Shown here: positions 12,430-25,451 of the stretch, one piece after another
Position numbering within the stretch: the first letter of the stretch is position 1
Layout of the letters: the number at the start of each line of letters is the position of its first letter
NCBI GenBank assembly: GCA_964019695.1
Contig: OZ026519.1
Location: forward strand, 26,033,213-26,097,212
Length of the DNA stretch: 64,000 bases
Reading direction: 5' to 3'
From: Loripinus fragilis
Taxonomy: Eukaryota > Mollusca > Bivalvia > Lucinida > Lucinidae
Translations under genes and position numbers: made by a program
Notes under the pieces: generated by a model
Database searches by the model: none
What the model saw: the letters and a program-made list of their open reading frames with translations, nothing else
What the model was told of the DNA's origin: nothing

Positions 12430-13955
12430 ATTTAATAGATTTCGCAAAGGCCTTTGATAAGGTGCCACACAGGATGCTATTACATAAATTAGACTATTAT
12501 GGGTTATGAGGGTCCACCCACAAGTGGATCAACTCGTGGTTCTCTGGGCGCACTCAACAAGTAGTTTTAGATGGTCAAGCCTCAGATCCAGTCCCAGTGT
12601 TATCAGGTGTACCCCAGGGGTCGGTTTTAGGACCGATCCTGTTCCTTATTTTTATAAACGACTTGCCGGATAACATCAGGTCTTCTGTTCGCCTGTTCGC
12701 GGACGACTGTGTCCTGTATAGAAACATATATTCAATTCAGGACTGTTTGACCCTGCAAGAAGACCTCACTAGCTTAGGACAATGGGAAGCCGATTGGCAA
12801 TTGAAATTCAATGTGGCCAAATGTCACATCATGAGAGTGACTCGGCATCAGCATCACAAACACATACTCTTTGACAATTCCCTTCACAACCAAACCTTGG
12901 AAAACGTTCAGTCGGCAAAATACCTTGGTATAACTATCTCGGATAATATGGATTGGGGTCACAGGGCCGTAGGAATAGGGGGGGCCCCCCCCCCCCAAAT
13001 AATTTGCACAAATATGCCCCCCCCCCCCCCCCCAAAAAAAAAAAAATAAAATAAAAAAAAAAATAAAAAAAAAAAAAAATAACAAAAATAACAAAAAAAA
13101 AAAACTATAAAACTAAACCTGCCTGAGAAGAGCAATATTCTTAGTCGGTCTCAAGCCCGAAAAAAGGTGAGGGATTTTATAGTGCAAATACTATATTGCT
13201 CATTACAAAGGTCTGTCATTTTAAAAAAAATTATGTGTGCCCCCCCCCCCCCCCCCCCCAATCTGTAATTGCTTCCTACGGGCCTGGGTCAGCACATTTC
13301 AGAAATTTCTTCCAAAGCAACTAAGACACTTGGTTTCCTTCGCAGGAACTTGCCTTTTGCACCTAAGAGTACAAAGGAAGTTGCATACAAAACTTTGGTT
13401 CGACCGAAACTAAAGTATGCATTACCCATTTGGAGCCCTTACTCGAAACTGCAGACTAACCAGGTAGAGAAAGTTCAGAGGACAGCGGCCCGCTGGATCT
13501 GCAGGAGATGGCGAAATACAAGTAGTGTCAGCGAGATGCTTGATTGCCCGTAGGGATCGGTCCTCCCGACTCCTCTTTCATAAGATACATTCTGGTGCTG
13601 TGTCTATAGAAAAAGACAAGTGCCTGATCCCTGCTCACAGTTTGAAATCCATCAGGGCATCACACAGTGCCCAATATTGTAGAGACCAGACATACAGTGA
13701 TGCCCTGAAGAACTCATTTTTCCCCGAATTATTGCAAAGTGGAATGGCCATTCTCCTTCGGTGGTCAATTCTCAGACTCCTGAGGAGTTTAGGGCACTCC
13801 TCATTTCGTCAAAACACAGCCGAAAGATTTTTCTTGATTATTTTTTTGTTTTTGTTTTGTTTTGTTTTGTTTTCTTCGAAATTCCAAATTCGCACTCCCT
13901 GGCGTAATGACCGCATGCGATCGTGCCAGTAGAAAGAGATAGATAGATAGGCTAG
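12430..13955 (+). mobile_element. LINE fragment (RT), 5'-truncated, split by a DNA transposon
   Basis: Starts within RT (IDFAKAFDKVPHRMLLHKLD), then GVPQGSVLGPILFLIFINDL and FADDCVLYRN with the catalytic FADD near 12700, AKYLGITISDNMDWG, then the 325-bp insertion at 12962-13286, then SSKATKTLGFLRRNLPFAPK and VEKVQRTAARWICRRWRNTS. A TGA breaks the frame at 12508; a further frame change lies near 13550. The 3' end gatcgtgccagtagaaagag, (gata)n at ~13950 matches the copy at 23020-24400. Confidence 0.92.
12962..13286. mobile_element. C-tract-rich TIR element inserted in the LINE (325 bp)
   Basis: Left cagggccgtaggaa and right ttcctacgggcctg are inverted; GGTCA flanks both sides (12957-12961, 13287-13291), and removal restores ggggtcagcacattt as in the intact LINE copy near 23720. 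Inside are three poly-C runs and an A-rich run. No coding capacity. Confidence 0.9.
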
Positions 13956-15700
13956 TATATAGGGAATATTCAGATCTTTTTTTTTAGTTTACATGTTGTA
14001 AATCTTTTTCATTTTTCGTCGTCTGTCGATTTTTAAGAAAATAATTTTTAAAAAATCAGGACTAGATCTACCAGCAGTATCAGACAGTTTAAATCCAGAT
14101 CAGACCAGATATTTTGCCAGACCTTATCTGGATCCTAATACTTTGCATTATTTTAAATGTTTGGATCCAGATCTGTCCAAGGTTTCGTAGGGTCTGAAAG
14201 AAAAGAAAGAAAATGTATTCTAGTGTGTCTACGCCCAGGTCCATTAAATGACAGTTCACCGACAAGACAGTTAACCGACACGCATTATGAAGGGGTTCCT
14301 CAAAAATAAATTACAAATAGCTTTAGGATCACACCAAAGTGGCTTCATGTATCATCCATATGTCTGCATATATATATATATACATAGAGGATAGTTTCTT
14401 TATTTAGGTGAATACCAAATATATTTCATTGAGTGTGTTGAAAACATCAGAATTTTCACGAGTGCAAAGCACGAGTGAAAATTTTGATGTTTTCAACTCA
14501 TATATACTGAAACAATAAAGTTATGTCCGCTTGACGCTTATGTCTGCCAGTTCTAAATGTATGAACGCATTTCAAACAAAATTTCACATAACCCACTGTG
14601 ATCATTTAGAAACGTTTTGCAACAAAGATAAATTCATTTGATAATCAGTAGAGCCGCTGACACAGCAGCGAACACAAGTACCCTTCAAATCAAAAGTCAC
14701 AACATCAATAGCTTGCGTGTCCGTATTAATCTCGAATTTTAAGCACATTTAAACATCACTGAGCAAACTCTATAGATGTTATTCTTGCTAGCTGTATGCA
14801 TTGCTTTTACGACCACAGCATTTAATCTGTAACATACTCTGACGTGACAAAATACCGATCACGAGCGTGCGTGAAAACACTCTGAAACTTCAATTTTGGT
14901 CCAGTATTTTGATAATCAACAGAATCGGACAAATTTGATTTTTTCGTCATCACAAGCATTTCAACATTAATTAATCAGCATCAAACCAATTGATAATGGA
15001 GATTTTTTGATGATTTTGCAGTAAGGGGTTGGGTGTGAAACACAGATTTATAAAACCTTTGATGCTCGTCATCAGCCATAGATTTTGTTGTTCTCTTTTG
15101 TGTAATTGTTGTCATAAACAAACACAACACATTAAAACAAAAACGGTCTCAAAATAATGTTAGGTTAAGGAGATTTGGAAGTTCTTAAATTGTTATTTGT
15201 TTAATTCAAAGGGAGGTAATTTCAGTTTATTTCGTAAATTAAAGGTTTTGAACTGCAATGTCGCTCGTTCAATAAGCAGACTTGGAATTTTTTGATGTTT
15301 TTTTCATCGTCCAACGTTTCTGGCTGCCATTTAGCGTAAAATGTGTCACGTTTTGATGATTAACTTACTGATGATAATGGAAAAAGCTGTGTGCACATTA
15401 GGTTCAATAACCCTTCATGATTAGAAGATAAAATCAAATAATTACCAATTTTTGTGTTTCCTACGTTTGATAAACATTTTGGTTTATTTTTGTTGCGACA
15501 TCTTAACTGGATTGATAGATACAGTACCATGAAAATCGGACGCTACTTTTTTGTTTGAGTATATATTTGGTATTTACTGAAAAAAAGTAAATCTCCTTTT
15601 TATTTTATAGATCTGCTTTTTAGAAGTTTACGGTTAATCAATTAACCATGCTTCAAGCCCAATCACATTAATATAAATGAAAGCAACGGAGTATTTGTGA
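13956..15700. other. No gene seen; small hairpins
   Basis: Contains a (TA)n run at 14367-14382, a hairpin at 14447-14493 (catcagaattttcacgagtg / cacgagtgaaaattttgatg), and gacagttcaccgacaagaca at 14250, the complement of the motif repeated at 19935-20115. No frame of note. Confidence 0.5.
14056..14180. mobile_element. Degenerate inverted copy of the TGTCTGCTGA MITE core
   Basis: tcagacagtttaaatccaga and cagaccttatctggatccta recall the family core in the opposite sense. Termini are not identifiable; low confidence. Confidence 0.35.
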
Positions 15701-15879
15701 CAGAATACCTGTATCAATCTATAGTCATGGGACTTACAGATAAAAAAAATCAGCCTCAAAGTGCCAGACAAGTGACGTCATAAGTGGCTTCATAAATGTT
15801 TGATGACGTTACGTAACATAAGCTACATGCTGAAGCGGAGGTGCTGAAAATACAAAATCGAATGATTTCAGCAAATCTG

Positions 15880-17530
15880 AATTATTTTGGTACCAAAATG
15901 GTCCTCATGTTCTAACTAAGAAAATGCCTAAGTATACACACTTGATTTTTTATTCTCAAATAAGAAAGTTATAGGCTTTTGAACTTTCGAAGGGAGCTGC
16001 ATTACGTGATAATATTCTATCTTTCTTCTATACTGGAAGCGATCAAGTCCAATCATTTGCTACCAATTTTATTTCAAGTTATTAAATCAAATCATAATTA
16101 ATTGGGTACCTAGACTTACAGAAACGAAATCGAAATACCGGAATGAAACGGAAATACTAAAACGAAATATTAAGATAATAGGGAAACATATACAGGTACG
16201 CTGTTAATTTACCCAAACGGCCTCTTCTGTTTAAAATCATAATAACCTTTTGGAATAATAAATAATTGGGGATTGTGATAGGATGAATTGAAAAAAGTAC
16301 TTGATAAAGATCAATTTAAGCTTATATGAATATAGCAAAAGACAAATAAAATAGGCCAAGTTTAATAACATCCATTGCTTGTTGAATTATCAAAACGAAT
16401 GATTGAAAACTTAAGTAAGGGTACTAGGCCTGAATTACCGAAATGGCCTACGTGGATATAAATTATGCATCAAGAATGGAAATACAGATTCTTGATCAAA
16501 CTTAAGAAAATAAGAACCTTGTTAAGTGTTATTTTAATTTTATTTGCTAAGAGAAAGAATAAAATTGCTTTGGACAAAATATAAAACCATTCATCTTCCA
16601 GCAAAATACCGAAACGAACACTCAAAACTGTAGGATAAAATAGGACATTTTTGAATCTTGCATCAAAATTAAATTTGTATAGAATCTTTTCTATTAACAT
16701 ATTTTGACAGCAACGTGGGTGCGGTGAATAGATAGCTTGTGCTCTTACAAAATTTATTACCAGTAATTAATTATTTTGGATAGGAAAAATTACAGGTCCT
16801 ATGAGAAAACTAACAATTCCCTTTAAATAAACGGCCTTTAGAGCACCAACTATCAAGTTTCTATGTCAATGTATGAAATATTCATGTGCACAGGAGGAGA
16901 TATGAGATAGAAAAAAGTTGTTTAGACAAAAGTTAGCGATTTTTACGGCTTGTGAAATACCAAAACAAATCAGAGCTTGAAATTTCTTGGGTCTCAAATG
17001 GCCTACCAAGTTATAACATTTACATACTGTAATCATTTTACAAAAGTTGTTAATCTATTGAAAATATGATAATCAAAAATGAGAGTTTTGTTTGATAAAT
17101 GAAAACAACTGTTAAAATATAATCGTTCATGCAGCAGCTATACAGATTTACTGAAACGAACATAAAATTGAAAGTAAACTACCAAAATGGTCCAAGGATT
17201 TGATATTTCTTCGTTAACACTTAATGTTTGTTTCTGTTATTCGGTAGGAGCTGAAAAAGTTTGGTATTTTGTGACATGTTGAAAGGAAACCGAGAAGTTA
17301 AAATCATCTCCTACAAGCAAATATTATGCCAAGTTAAAGTGTTCAACGGTAACTTAGTTGCTGACAAGATAAACTACAGAAACGGCCAATGGAGATCTAA
17401 TATTTCTTTAAAAAATATTTTTTTGTGTGTGCACTGGAACTATGAGACCCATAAAATGCTTTATTTGATATTTTACGCTAAGTTCGAATCATCTCCTACC
17501 TATAAACACAGGCTGGTGTGTTAATTTTTA
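15880..17530. repeat. Possible very diverged repeat region
   Basis: Phrases such as accgaaatggcctac, aaacggcc, taccgaaacgaaca, caaatggcctaccaag and accaaaatggtccaagg recur every ~150-300 bp in AT-rich DNA, suggesting an old degenerate repeat. Open frames at 16470-16700 and 17261-17524 show no domain. Confidence 0.35.
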
Positions 17531-18300
17531 CTGATATGTTGATATGGTTGATAGTTCCCAGTGTTAACAAGGTCCTTTAATAGGCGGTAATAGGTTACCC
17601 TCACTGACACGTTGATTGGATTTGTTTGTTATTGGTGTTAACAACAGTGCCTTAATATAGGCCTTAATCCAATTAATCATATTTTCTAATAAACAAGGTT
17701 CAAAGAAACGGTAAAAATAACAGTTACTTTCTTTTCATTTACATAATTAAAGCAAACAGTCTCAAATCACAAGAAAACGTTAATATAAAGTGCGTTTCGG
17801 TAATTCAACTACTTTCAATGGATCTTAAAGTGCGGTTTGTCTGCGGTTTGTGATTGGAGTATTTCTTGATCATACTCACTTACTATTTTTGGTAATTTAC
17901 TCAAAGTGCGTTTTGGTAATTCAACTGCTTTCAAATGATAACCCATATCTCCCTTCTTTTATTAGTACAGATATAAACAGCTTCTTCTAAAAGCAATATA
18001 ACTATACACAGTTACCCGATATTTTTTTTAAAAAATGTAAAGCAATCCATGATTAATTGACGCACAATTGCATTTCGGTAATTTAAAGTTTTACGAAATA
18101 TTGATATACTTTCTTTCTGTAATTAGTATTAACCTGTAAAAGGTGCGTATACATTCAAAATCACTCATCATATAAAATTATTATGAAACAAAACTCAAAT
18201 AAGAAAAGCATTCGTATTATTCATAAGCCATTTAGGTACCTGTATATTTTTCCCTATTATTTTAATGTTTCGTTATGGTATTTCGGCTTTGTTCCGGTAT
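17531..18300. other. No gene seen
   Basis: AT-rich; a phrase tgcggtttg/tgcgttt(t/c)ggtaattcaac recurs at 17790, 17830 and 17908. Confidence 0.4.
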
Positions 18301-19850
18301 TTCTGTATCTGTATCTTTATATGTTGAACGGTAGGACCACTTCTGGTACATTAACCGCGGATGTGTGCGCTACATTTTGGCTGGTTACATATGTATGGAC
18401 AGCTGTTTTAAAGCTGTTTACTGTCTTGGCGCAAATGTGGGTGTCTGATAAACAGTTCCAATCACTTGCAGTTTTCACAAAATAAGAGTTTTTATGTTGA
18501 TCGGTGTTTGACGCTAGTACTTTATAGCACTCCAAATTATTTAAAGCATATTTACTGATAATGTTTGATGAGTAGCAGTCTTGATGAGATTTCGGTTTTA
18601 TTTGTCTTTTGTTCTTAATAGGAATTCTGGTACCATACTCCCTCACAATTTTATACATCATGACTTATCTGGATTCTAATCGACGTTGTTGTAGCGGTTG
18701 TAACTTAAGGTATCGAAGCATTGCACATACGCAACCATCAAATCTAGAGCAATAATCATTTTTTATGTATCTGGCTGCTTGTCCGTTTGGATTTTTATGA
18801 TTGACTGAATGTCTTGTATTTTTTACGGATCCCAGACTATTGCACCATACTCCAGTGTAGAGTGCACAAGGGCTATGTATTATAATCTTTTAAATTCCTC
18901 TGGGCAATATTTTTGGTTTCGGCAAAGGAATCCAAGTGTAGAATTTGCTTTTTTCACAATTCTAGTTATATGGGTTTTCCACTGCAAGTCATTTGAAATA
19001 GTAATTCCTAAATATGGACTTGAATTTACTTCTTGCGGTATTTCGCCGTCTAGTTGATAAAAACGTGATGACTTTTGACGAATAGATAGGATATAACACT
19101 TTTTAGCATTGAAACACATGCCCCATTTTGCAGCCCATTTCTCCAATTCAATCAAGCCATTCTGCAATATTGAGTTATTGGTTTGACTTTTTATCTGTCT
19201 GTAGAGTAAACAATCATCAGCAAATAGTCGAACTTGAGATTTTTACAGTATCAGGCAGGTCATTAATATGACAGAGGAACATCAAAGGACCCAACACAGT
19301 GCCTTGTGGTACACCTGATTCTAAAGGGGCTGATTCTGAGTGTTCACCTTCCACTACAACATTCATATGTCTCTCTTGGAGAAAGGAGCTGAGTCACTTA
19401 TGTAAGCTTCCCTTGATTCCGTATGCGTTTAACTTGTGTAGCTAATATAATATGCTCGAGTAATTTACAAGACACTGACGTGAGAGAGACTGGTCAATAG
19501 TTTTTCGGCTGAATGTCTGTCTCCTTTTTTGAATACTGGTGTTATATTTGCATTATGCCAATCTGACGGTAATGTTCCGGTACTAAGAGATTGTTGAAAT
19601 ATGGTACAAAGTCCTTGTGAGATTTCATCAGCACAGTTTTTTAAAACAGTTTTCAGAATGCCATGGCCGGGCCCATTGCCTTATATACATCCAGGCATTT
19701 CAGTAATTTTAATACACCATTGTTATCAATAATAATCTGTGAAGTTGGCGGTGTGTTATTAAATTTACCAACTTCTGGGTTAATTTTGTCTGTTGACTTG
19801 GTAAATACCAAGATGAAATGTTTCAAAAGCATATTTCGGTTTCGCTCGGG
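18300..19850 (-). mobile_element. LINE fragment (RT), minus strand, disrupted
   Basis: Read right to left: LDVYKAMGPGHGILKTVLKN, LPSDWHNANITPVFKKGD near 19540, [17 protein letters not shown] near 19290, [10 protein letters not shown] near 19220, then YLGITISNDLQWKTHITRIV in 18880-19167 and a C-terminal part ending at about 18317 (NSFKTAVHTYVTS). Several frame breaks. A different subfamily from the 12.4- and 23-kb copies. Confidence 0.88.
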
Positions 19851-19934
19851 TAAGTCTAGGCTCCCTAATTAATTCATAATTCTTCATAAATATATAGTTA
19901 TATTTTCGTGGGTCATAGGTCAAACCATTGAGCA

Positions 19935-20115
19935 AATGTGTCGGTGAACTGTCTTCAAAAGTGTCGGTGAGCTGTCTTTAATTCTTTCAGTGAACTGTCT
20001 TCAATACTGTCGGTGAACTGTCTTCACATGTGTGTCTATGAACTGTCTTGTCGGTGAACTGTCTCGATTCCCTTCAATTGTGTAGGTGAACTGTCTTCAA
20101 AAACCATTCGGTGAA
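19935..20115 (+). repeat. Irregular repeats of GGTGAACTGTCT
   Basis: gtcggtgaactgtcttcaaa and variants occur about eight times in 180 bp (19941, 19965 as gtcggtgagctg, 20008, 20046, 20080, 20110). Single relatives are at 22182 (same strand) and 14250 (opposite strand). Confidence 0.85.
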
Positions 20116-22205
20116 CTGGCGAGAGTTGCTTAACGTGAGCGCTTTAATGTAGCACTATGTAGCGCTTTCCTAACTCTATGCAACGATGATGTCTCAAAAA
20201 AGCGCTATTTTGTAACAGTCCGTTGCGCAACTAAAACATTCCTGTTCAAGATATGCATACACATAAACCGCTTCGTAGCGCTCAGCTTATGCAACGGTTC
20301 GTTTCACATATCGCTTTCCGTGAGACATCTTAACCAGCGAAGGTTTCGTCGTATCTACCTTTCGACAAACCCTTCACCTCACGACCCTCAAAATTTATTA
20401 TAAGCGCAGACTTATCATGGATCATAAAATTACCTGGATTTGCTTCTTTATCTATTCTATCAATATCATTGCCTACGCGTAAATCGGGTATACGCCCGGA
20501 TAAATACCTTTCTGCCGCCATATTCAAAAAGGCTGTTCATAGCGATGATCCATAGGAAAGTTTTCTATATCAAAATCGTGAATATTCATTTTAAATGGAG
20601 AAAATTCTTACGGAATATAAGAGAATAAGTTGGTAAGTATATCTCATATGTGTTATGTTGGAATAAAATCACTGGATAACGGTTAATTTTCGTGTTAATT
20701 TGGACAAATTCCGTTGTGTACAATCCGCTATCTTGAAAATGATAACTCTTCCAATTTTACCACCGAAGTTGTCGGTTCTAAAGCTAATTAATGTGAGTAA
20801 TTTGGATATATTTGACACTTGATACATAAAGTACACATATTTCCTTACTAGAATATCAAATTTTTTAGCAAAAACAAAATAAAACCATGCAGTTAAAATG
20901 CTAGCAAAATCGTCTTTTTTTCGTATTTTCACATAACAAAATGGCGGAAATATCAGAAACCTAAACATTGCCTCTAATGAACACCAGGAATTTAACCACA
21001 TTGCAGAGTTTAAAAGCGTGAAAAACATATCTTAAATAATAAAAGATGCTTTGTCAACCATAGATACACTTCATTTTAATCCCTTAAGCGTTTGGTTAAC
21101 AATTAACAAGGGATTCGGTAGGGTGTCAATGAGCAGTAATTATTTCCGCGACTGCGTTAAAATATCTCTTCAACCAAAGCGATATTCTCAACAACTGACA
21201 ATAAATTAATTGCCAATTAACTGATTTATGTCACAAGAATTAAATAAAGATACCAAATTTCTATTTAATTGCATTATTTAACCCATTTACGCCGAATGGA
21301 ATTTCCCACTCTAGTCAAGTGGACCACTCCATTTGCGTTTTAAGGGGTGTTGGGTAGCGTTTTTCATTTTTATAGAACGTTCTGTAAGAATAAGCGATCA
21401 GTGGATACCCTGATCAGACGCTGTGTTCTGCGGTTGCTGATCTGGGTCTGCACTATTTGCCTATGTTTTACAAAAAGGACACTACATGTATGGATCTCAA
21501 TATTTGTAAAGTGGTCAGTCAAATTATCGGATTTACCTGTATTTCGACGCGGCAATCATTGGGAAACAATTATTAGCAAATCTATTGCAGTTTCATATCC
21601 ATGTAATTTTATGATCCATGGACTTATCGACCAATGAAAACGCCAGGAAGGATTTTTTCGATAATCCCTTCCTGCCAATCAGATTAAACGTAGCAGTTTA
21701 TCGGCATCTAATATACACCGCCTGTTCAGCCTCCAGAAGTCCAGATAAGCAAAAATTTTGGTCGTAAAAGTATTTATTCTTCTTATACCCTTCTGTTCAG
21801 AACTATGTTATGGGTTCTCAAAAGAACCATCTTAATGTTACGGTTCTTTTGAGCACCTTAAACGTATATTTTAGTTGTTAATAAGAAAACTGAATGTAAA
21901 TTTATTACGCACTCTTATCTGGAGGCCTGGCGTTTATCGATTTTTTGCGCCGCTTTGTGATTGATCAAATTACTTGTTACTAGTTTCGTCTTATAACGTT
22001 CTCCATCAGAAGAAAGTATCATTGTGAGGCCAATGGTTAAGATCGCGAATCGCAACCCTTGGTATGACAAGATGTCCGTGAGACTGCTCAAGAATAGTTT
22101 TGTAGAGCTACGAAGCGCTATATTGTAACATACCGTTGCAAAGCAAAGTGCCACAAAGCGCTACAAAACGCTGCGTAAGTTTGTCAGTGAACTGTCTTGT
22201 TCCCG
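20116..22205. mobile_element. Composite repeat region with inverted and direct repeats, possible decayed transposon
   Basis: atggatcataaaattacctg at 20418 is inverted at 21594-21625 (catgtaattttatgatccat). aagcgctattttgtaacagt..ccgttgcgca at 20201 recurs direct at 22115 (aagcgctatattgtaacata). Words with agcgct are dense at both ends. No transposase recognised; the short frames here (20330-20527, 20669-21028, 21347-21637) show no domain. Confidence 0.5.
21800..21880. mobile_element. ACTCAAAAGAACC hairpin repeat (upstream)
   Basis: atgggttctcaaaagaacca then tacggttcttttgagcacct forms the family's hairpin. Confidence 0.55.
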
Positions 22206-23019
22206 TTATCAAGTAATATTACGACCAATAGAGGGCGCTTTTCTTGTTTTTGGCCCTGATTTGGGTTTGTAAAAAAACTACACGAAGAAACGATTATTAT
22301 TCATTGTTTATATTGCATTTATGCTAATGAATTCACTTTAATGAACCTTATAAAATTATTCATTGATATATGCATAAAACATAATTAAATTGGCCCAAAT
22401 CTTGCTTCTCATACCAATACACAGTATCGAATGCCTGTTTCCACTGGCAACCGGTAGCATTGCATGGCGGTCTATGTGCTGAGGATTTTTGGGTAAGTTT
22501 TCCCAGTGTTCCCTGTTGCCAACGTCCTTACGCAAAATAATAACGCTGCAGTCACTTACTTTCGACTTTGAGTGGTTCTCCCTGAAGCCAGATACATAAA
22601 TTATAGTAATATCAGCTAATAAAACGTTTCTTTTTCATTATGTTTTAACAAAATGGAGGACACGGCGTCTTTAGATCAAAGACCGCGACATTTCCAACTG
22701 GGACCCTTTTAGATTCCAAAATGAAACCGAAAGTAGAAACGCGCAATTCATTTTTTGTTTATTTTGATTATTTATATGATGTATTAGGCATGTTTACAAG
22801 TCCAAAACTAAGCGTAAGGTACCCAACCTGCATGTCTACCAATGTAGGTCATCAACCTCACTTTTTAAAATTCAAAAGATTATGTCCCTTTGATTTTGAC
22901 CTAAAAATAAATAAATAAAGCAAGAAAAACTATAACATGAAATAATCATGTTATACTGGGGCGTTTTTGTACTTAAAATGCTTTTTTCAAGAATATGAAA
23001 GGGCAGTAGATATTTATTT
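22206..23019. other. No gene seen
   Basis: AT-rich; no coding character and no clear repeat ends. Confidence 0.4.
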
Positions 23020-24400
23020 AGTATATGCATGGTTTCCGAAGTCAGAGGTCCTGCGAGACCCAGTTGGCCCAGTTTGTGCACAATATCGTCAGCAACCTGG
23101 ATGGCGCTGTGAATCGTGGACACAAGCAGACAGATTTGATCATAATGGATTTCGCAAAGGCCTTTGATAAGGTACCACACAGGAGGCTCTTACACAAACT
23201 ATGCGACTATGCCCTTGGGATATGCACTTAACTGGAAGAAGAAGAAGAAGAAGAATTGGACTATTATGGGATAAGAGGGTCCACCCACAAGTGGATCAAC
23301 TCATGGCTCTCTGGGCGCACTCAAAAAGTAGTGTTAGATGGTCAAGCCTCAGTTCCAGTCCCAGTATTATTCGGTGTACCCCAAGGATCAGTTGTAGGAC
23401 CGATCCTGTTCCTTATTTTTATAAACGACCTGCCGGATAACATCAGGTCTTCTGTTCGCCTGTTCGCGGACGACTGTGCCCTGTATAGAAACATACATTC
23501 GATTCAGGACTGTTTTATACTGCAGGAAGACCTCACTAGCTTAGGACAATCATTGGGAAGCCGATTGGCAAATGAAGTTCAATGTGGCCAAATGTCACTC
23601 TATGAGAGTGACTCGGCATTAGCATCACAAACAGATTCTCTTTGAGTACTCCCTTCACAACCAAACTTTGGAAAAAGTTCAGTCAGCAAAGGCATAACCA
23701 TCTCTGATAATATGGATTGGGGTCAACACATTTATGAAATTTCTTCCAAAGCAACTAAGACACTTGGTTTCCTTCGCAGGAATTTGGCTTTTGCACCTCA
23801 GAGTACTAAGGAAGTTGCATACAAAACTTTGGTTCAGCCTAAAATTGAGTATGCAGCACCCATTTGGAGCCCTTACTCAAAACTTCAGATTAATCAGGTA
23901 GAGAAAGTTCAGAGGACAGCAGCCCGTTGGACTTGCAGGAGATGGCGTAACACAGGTAGTGTCGGCGAGATGCTTGATTAGGTTGAGTGGCCATCTCTTG
24001 AGGCCCGTAGGGATCCGTCCTCCCTGCTTCTCTTTCATAAGATACATTCTGGTACTGTGTCTATAGAAAAAGACAAGTACCTGACCCCTGCTCTCAGTTT
24101 GAAACCTACCAGGTCATCACACAGTGCCCAATATTGTAGATACCAGACATACAGTGATGCCCTGAAGAACTCTTTTTTTTTCCCCGGACTATTCCACAGT
24201 GGAATAGTCTTTCTCCTTCGGTGGTCAATTCCCAGACTGCTGAGGAGTTTAGGGCACTCCTCATTTAGTTAAAAACACAGCCGAAAGATTTTTTGTTTTG
24301 TTTTTTTTTTGTTTTGTTTTTGTTTTTTTTCTTCAAAATTCCAAAATCGCACTCCCTGGCGTAATGATCATAATTTGATCGTGCCAGTATTAGAAGAAAG
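23020..24400 (+). mobile_element. LINE fragment (RT), 5'-truncated, second copy of the 12.4-kb family
   Basis: HGFRSQRSCETQLAQFVHNI and DFAKAFDKVPHRRLLHKL, then a ~55-bp insert with an (AGA)n run near 23233-23252, then GVPQGSVVGPILFLIFINDL and FADDCALYRN (23465-23490), a frameshift near 23560, SSKATKTLGFLRRNLAFAPQ and VEKVQRTAARWTCRRWRNTG. The 3' end is gcactccctggcgtaatgat, gatcgtgccagta. Several stops; inactive. Confidence 0.92.
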
Positions 24401-24599
24401 AAAGAAATATGCAGCTTTTTTTAAACTAAAGTTTGAATTCATATAGTTTCTACCACATGTTTGATGGCATCAGTTACCCATATATAGGTCACTGATGGCA
24501 TTGAGGCTTAGCGATTGTGTCCATATTTTATATTGATTAGCGCATTTAGCCACCAAAATAACGTGGTTTGCGATTTTTGTATATAATAATTGAATAAAT

Positions 24600-24695
24600 T
24601 AATAATATTGTGTTGTGTATCATCATGGGCATTATTGCCTACTGGAATAATAATATTATGTTGTGTATCATCATGGGCATTTTTGTCTACTGGAA
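24600..24695. repeat. 48-bp tandem dimer
   Basis: tgttgtgtatcatcatgggc at 24611 and 24659, with actggaat at the end of each unit. Confidence 0.88.
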
Positions 24696-24699
24696 TTTT

Positions 24700-25265
24700 C
24701 AAATAAACAATCTTCTTCTTCCTCATAATTCTTTTTACAATACCAGTATTTTCTCCAGCAGTATGTACATGTGATGTAACATGTAGCTTCCAGTGTAATT
24801 ATTTGGGCGACTTTTACGGAAAGTGCAGTTGCAATCGAATTGAAAAGATTTGTTAGCTTAATACACCAGATCAATATCAAGCCCTTTAATAGCAAAGCAT
24901 AGATTATTGACAGCAAATGTAAATGCTTTCCGAAAATGAAATAACAATCAAAGTAAATACCCAAACAAAACAAATGGTCCTGGTCACATGCAAAATGTTT
25001 GCATTTAGGTTATCAGTCGATGACAAAAGTCGCAGCTAGCTGGCAAAGAGTTAGATAAAGAACAACTTCTTGATACTATTTCTTGCTAAAACTTGGCTAA
25101 AGTCAATTTCATTTGGCTGCAACTTTTTTCCATTTGGCTAAAGTGTTGGCTACAACAAATTCTGAGGCAGGGTATTACTTTAGCAACCTGTGGGGTTGCA
25201 TCTTAATTTTGAAATCCTGCTGGATGCCCCTTTTATCTTGAGCCTTTACTAATAACCTTTTTCAG
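24700..25265. other. Upstream intron of the Staf gene (5' UTR intron), no other feature
   Basis: Ends in the T-rich acceptor at 25265. The upstream 5' UTR exon and promoter were not identified. A near repeat of ttggctaaagt occurs at 25090-25150. Confidence 0.5.
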
Positions 25266-25451
25266 ATGACAGAAAGAAAGACAGTACCATGGACGGTCTT
25301 CACGTGCAGGTGGAGACCATCGCAGACACAGGCGAGATTGAAACTTCAGAAGATCATGGTGTGCTCCATATCGAACACGAGATTAAAAATGAACCAGAGA
25401 CAATTACCACAGAAACAGATGATGCTGAAAATATAAATTTGAAAGTATTGT
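25266..25451 (+). CDS. ZNF143: Staf/ZNF143 exon 1 of the coding model (start codon at 25289)
   Basis: The acceptor is a T-rich tract ending ttttttcag at 25265, so this is not the first transcribed exon; 23 nt of 5' UTR precede the ATG at 25289-25291. That start was chosen because its frame is open to the donor (t|gtaagt at 25452) and chains with exon 2 in phase 1. An earlier ATG at the exact exon start (25266) is in another frame. It encodes residues 1-54, [20 protein letters not shown] onward, very acidic (Glu/Asp/Thr-rich) with no recognised fold. Such a terminus would suit an activation region, but that is inference. I do not see close similarity to the vertebrate N-terminus. Confidence 0.8.

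Noticed and set aside
15770..15830. CRE-like promoter (tgacgtca at about 15772)
   Set aside because: Single word in intergenic repeat DNA with no gene start near it.
25266..25288. ATG at the exon start as translation start
   Set aside because: Its frame does not chain with exon 2; the ATG at 25289 does.
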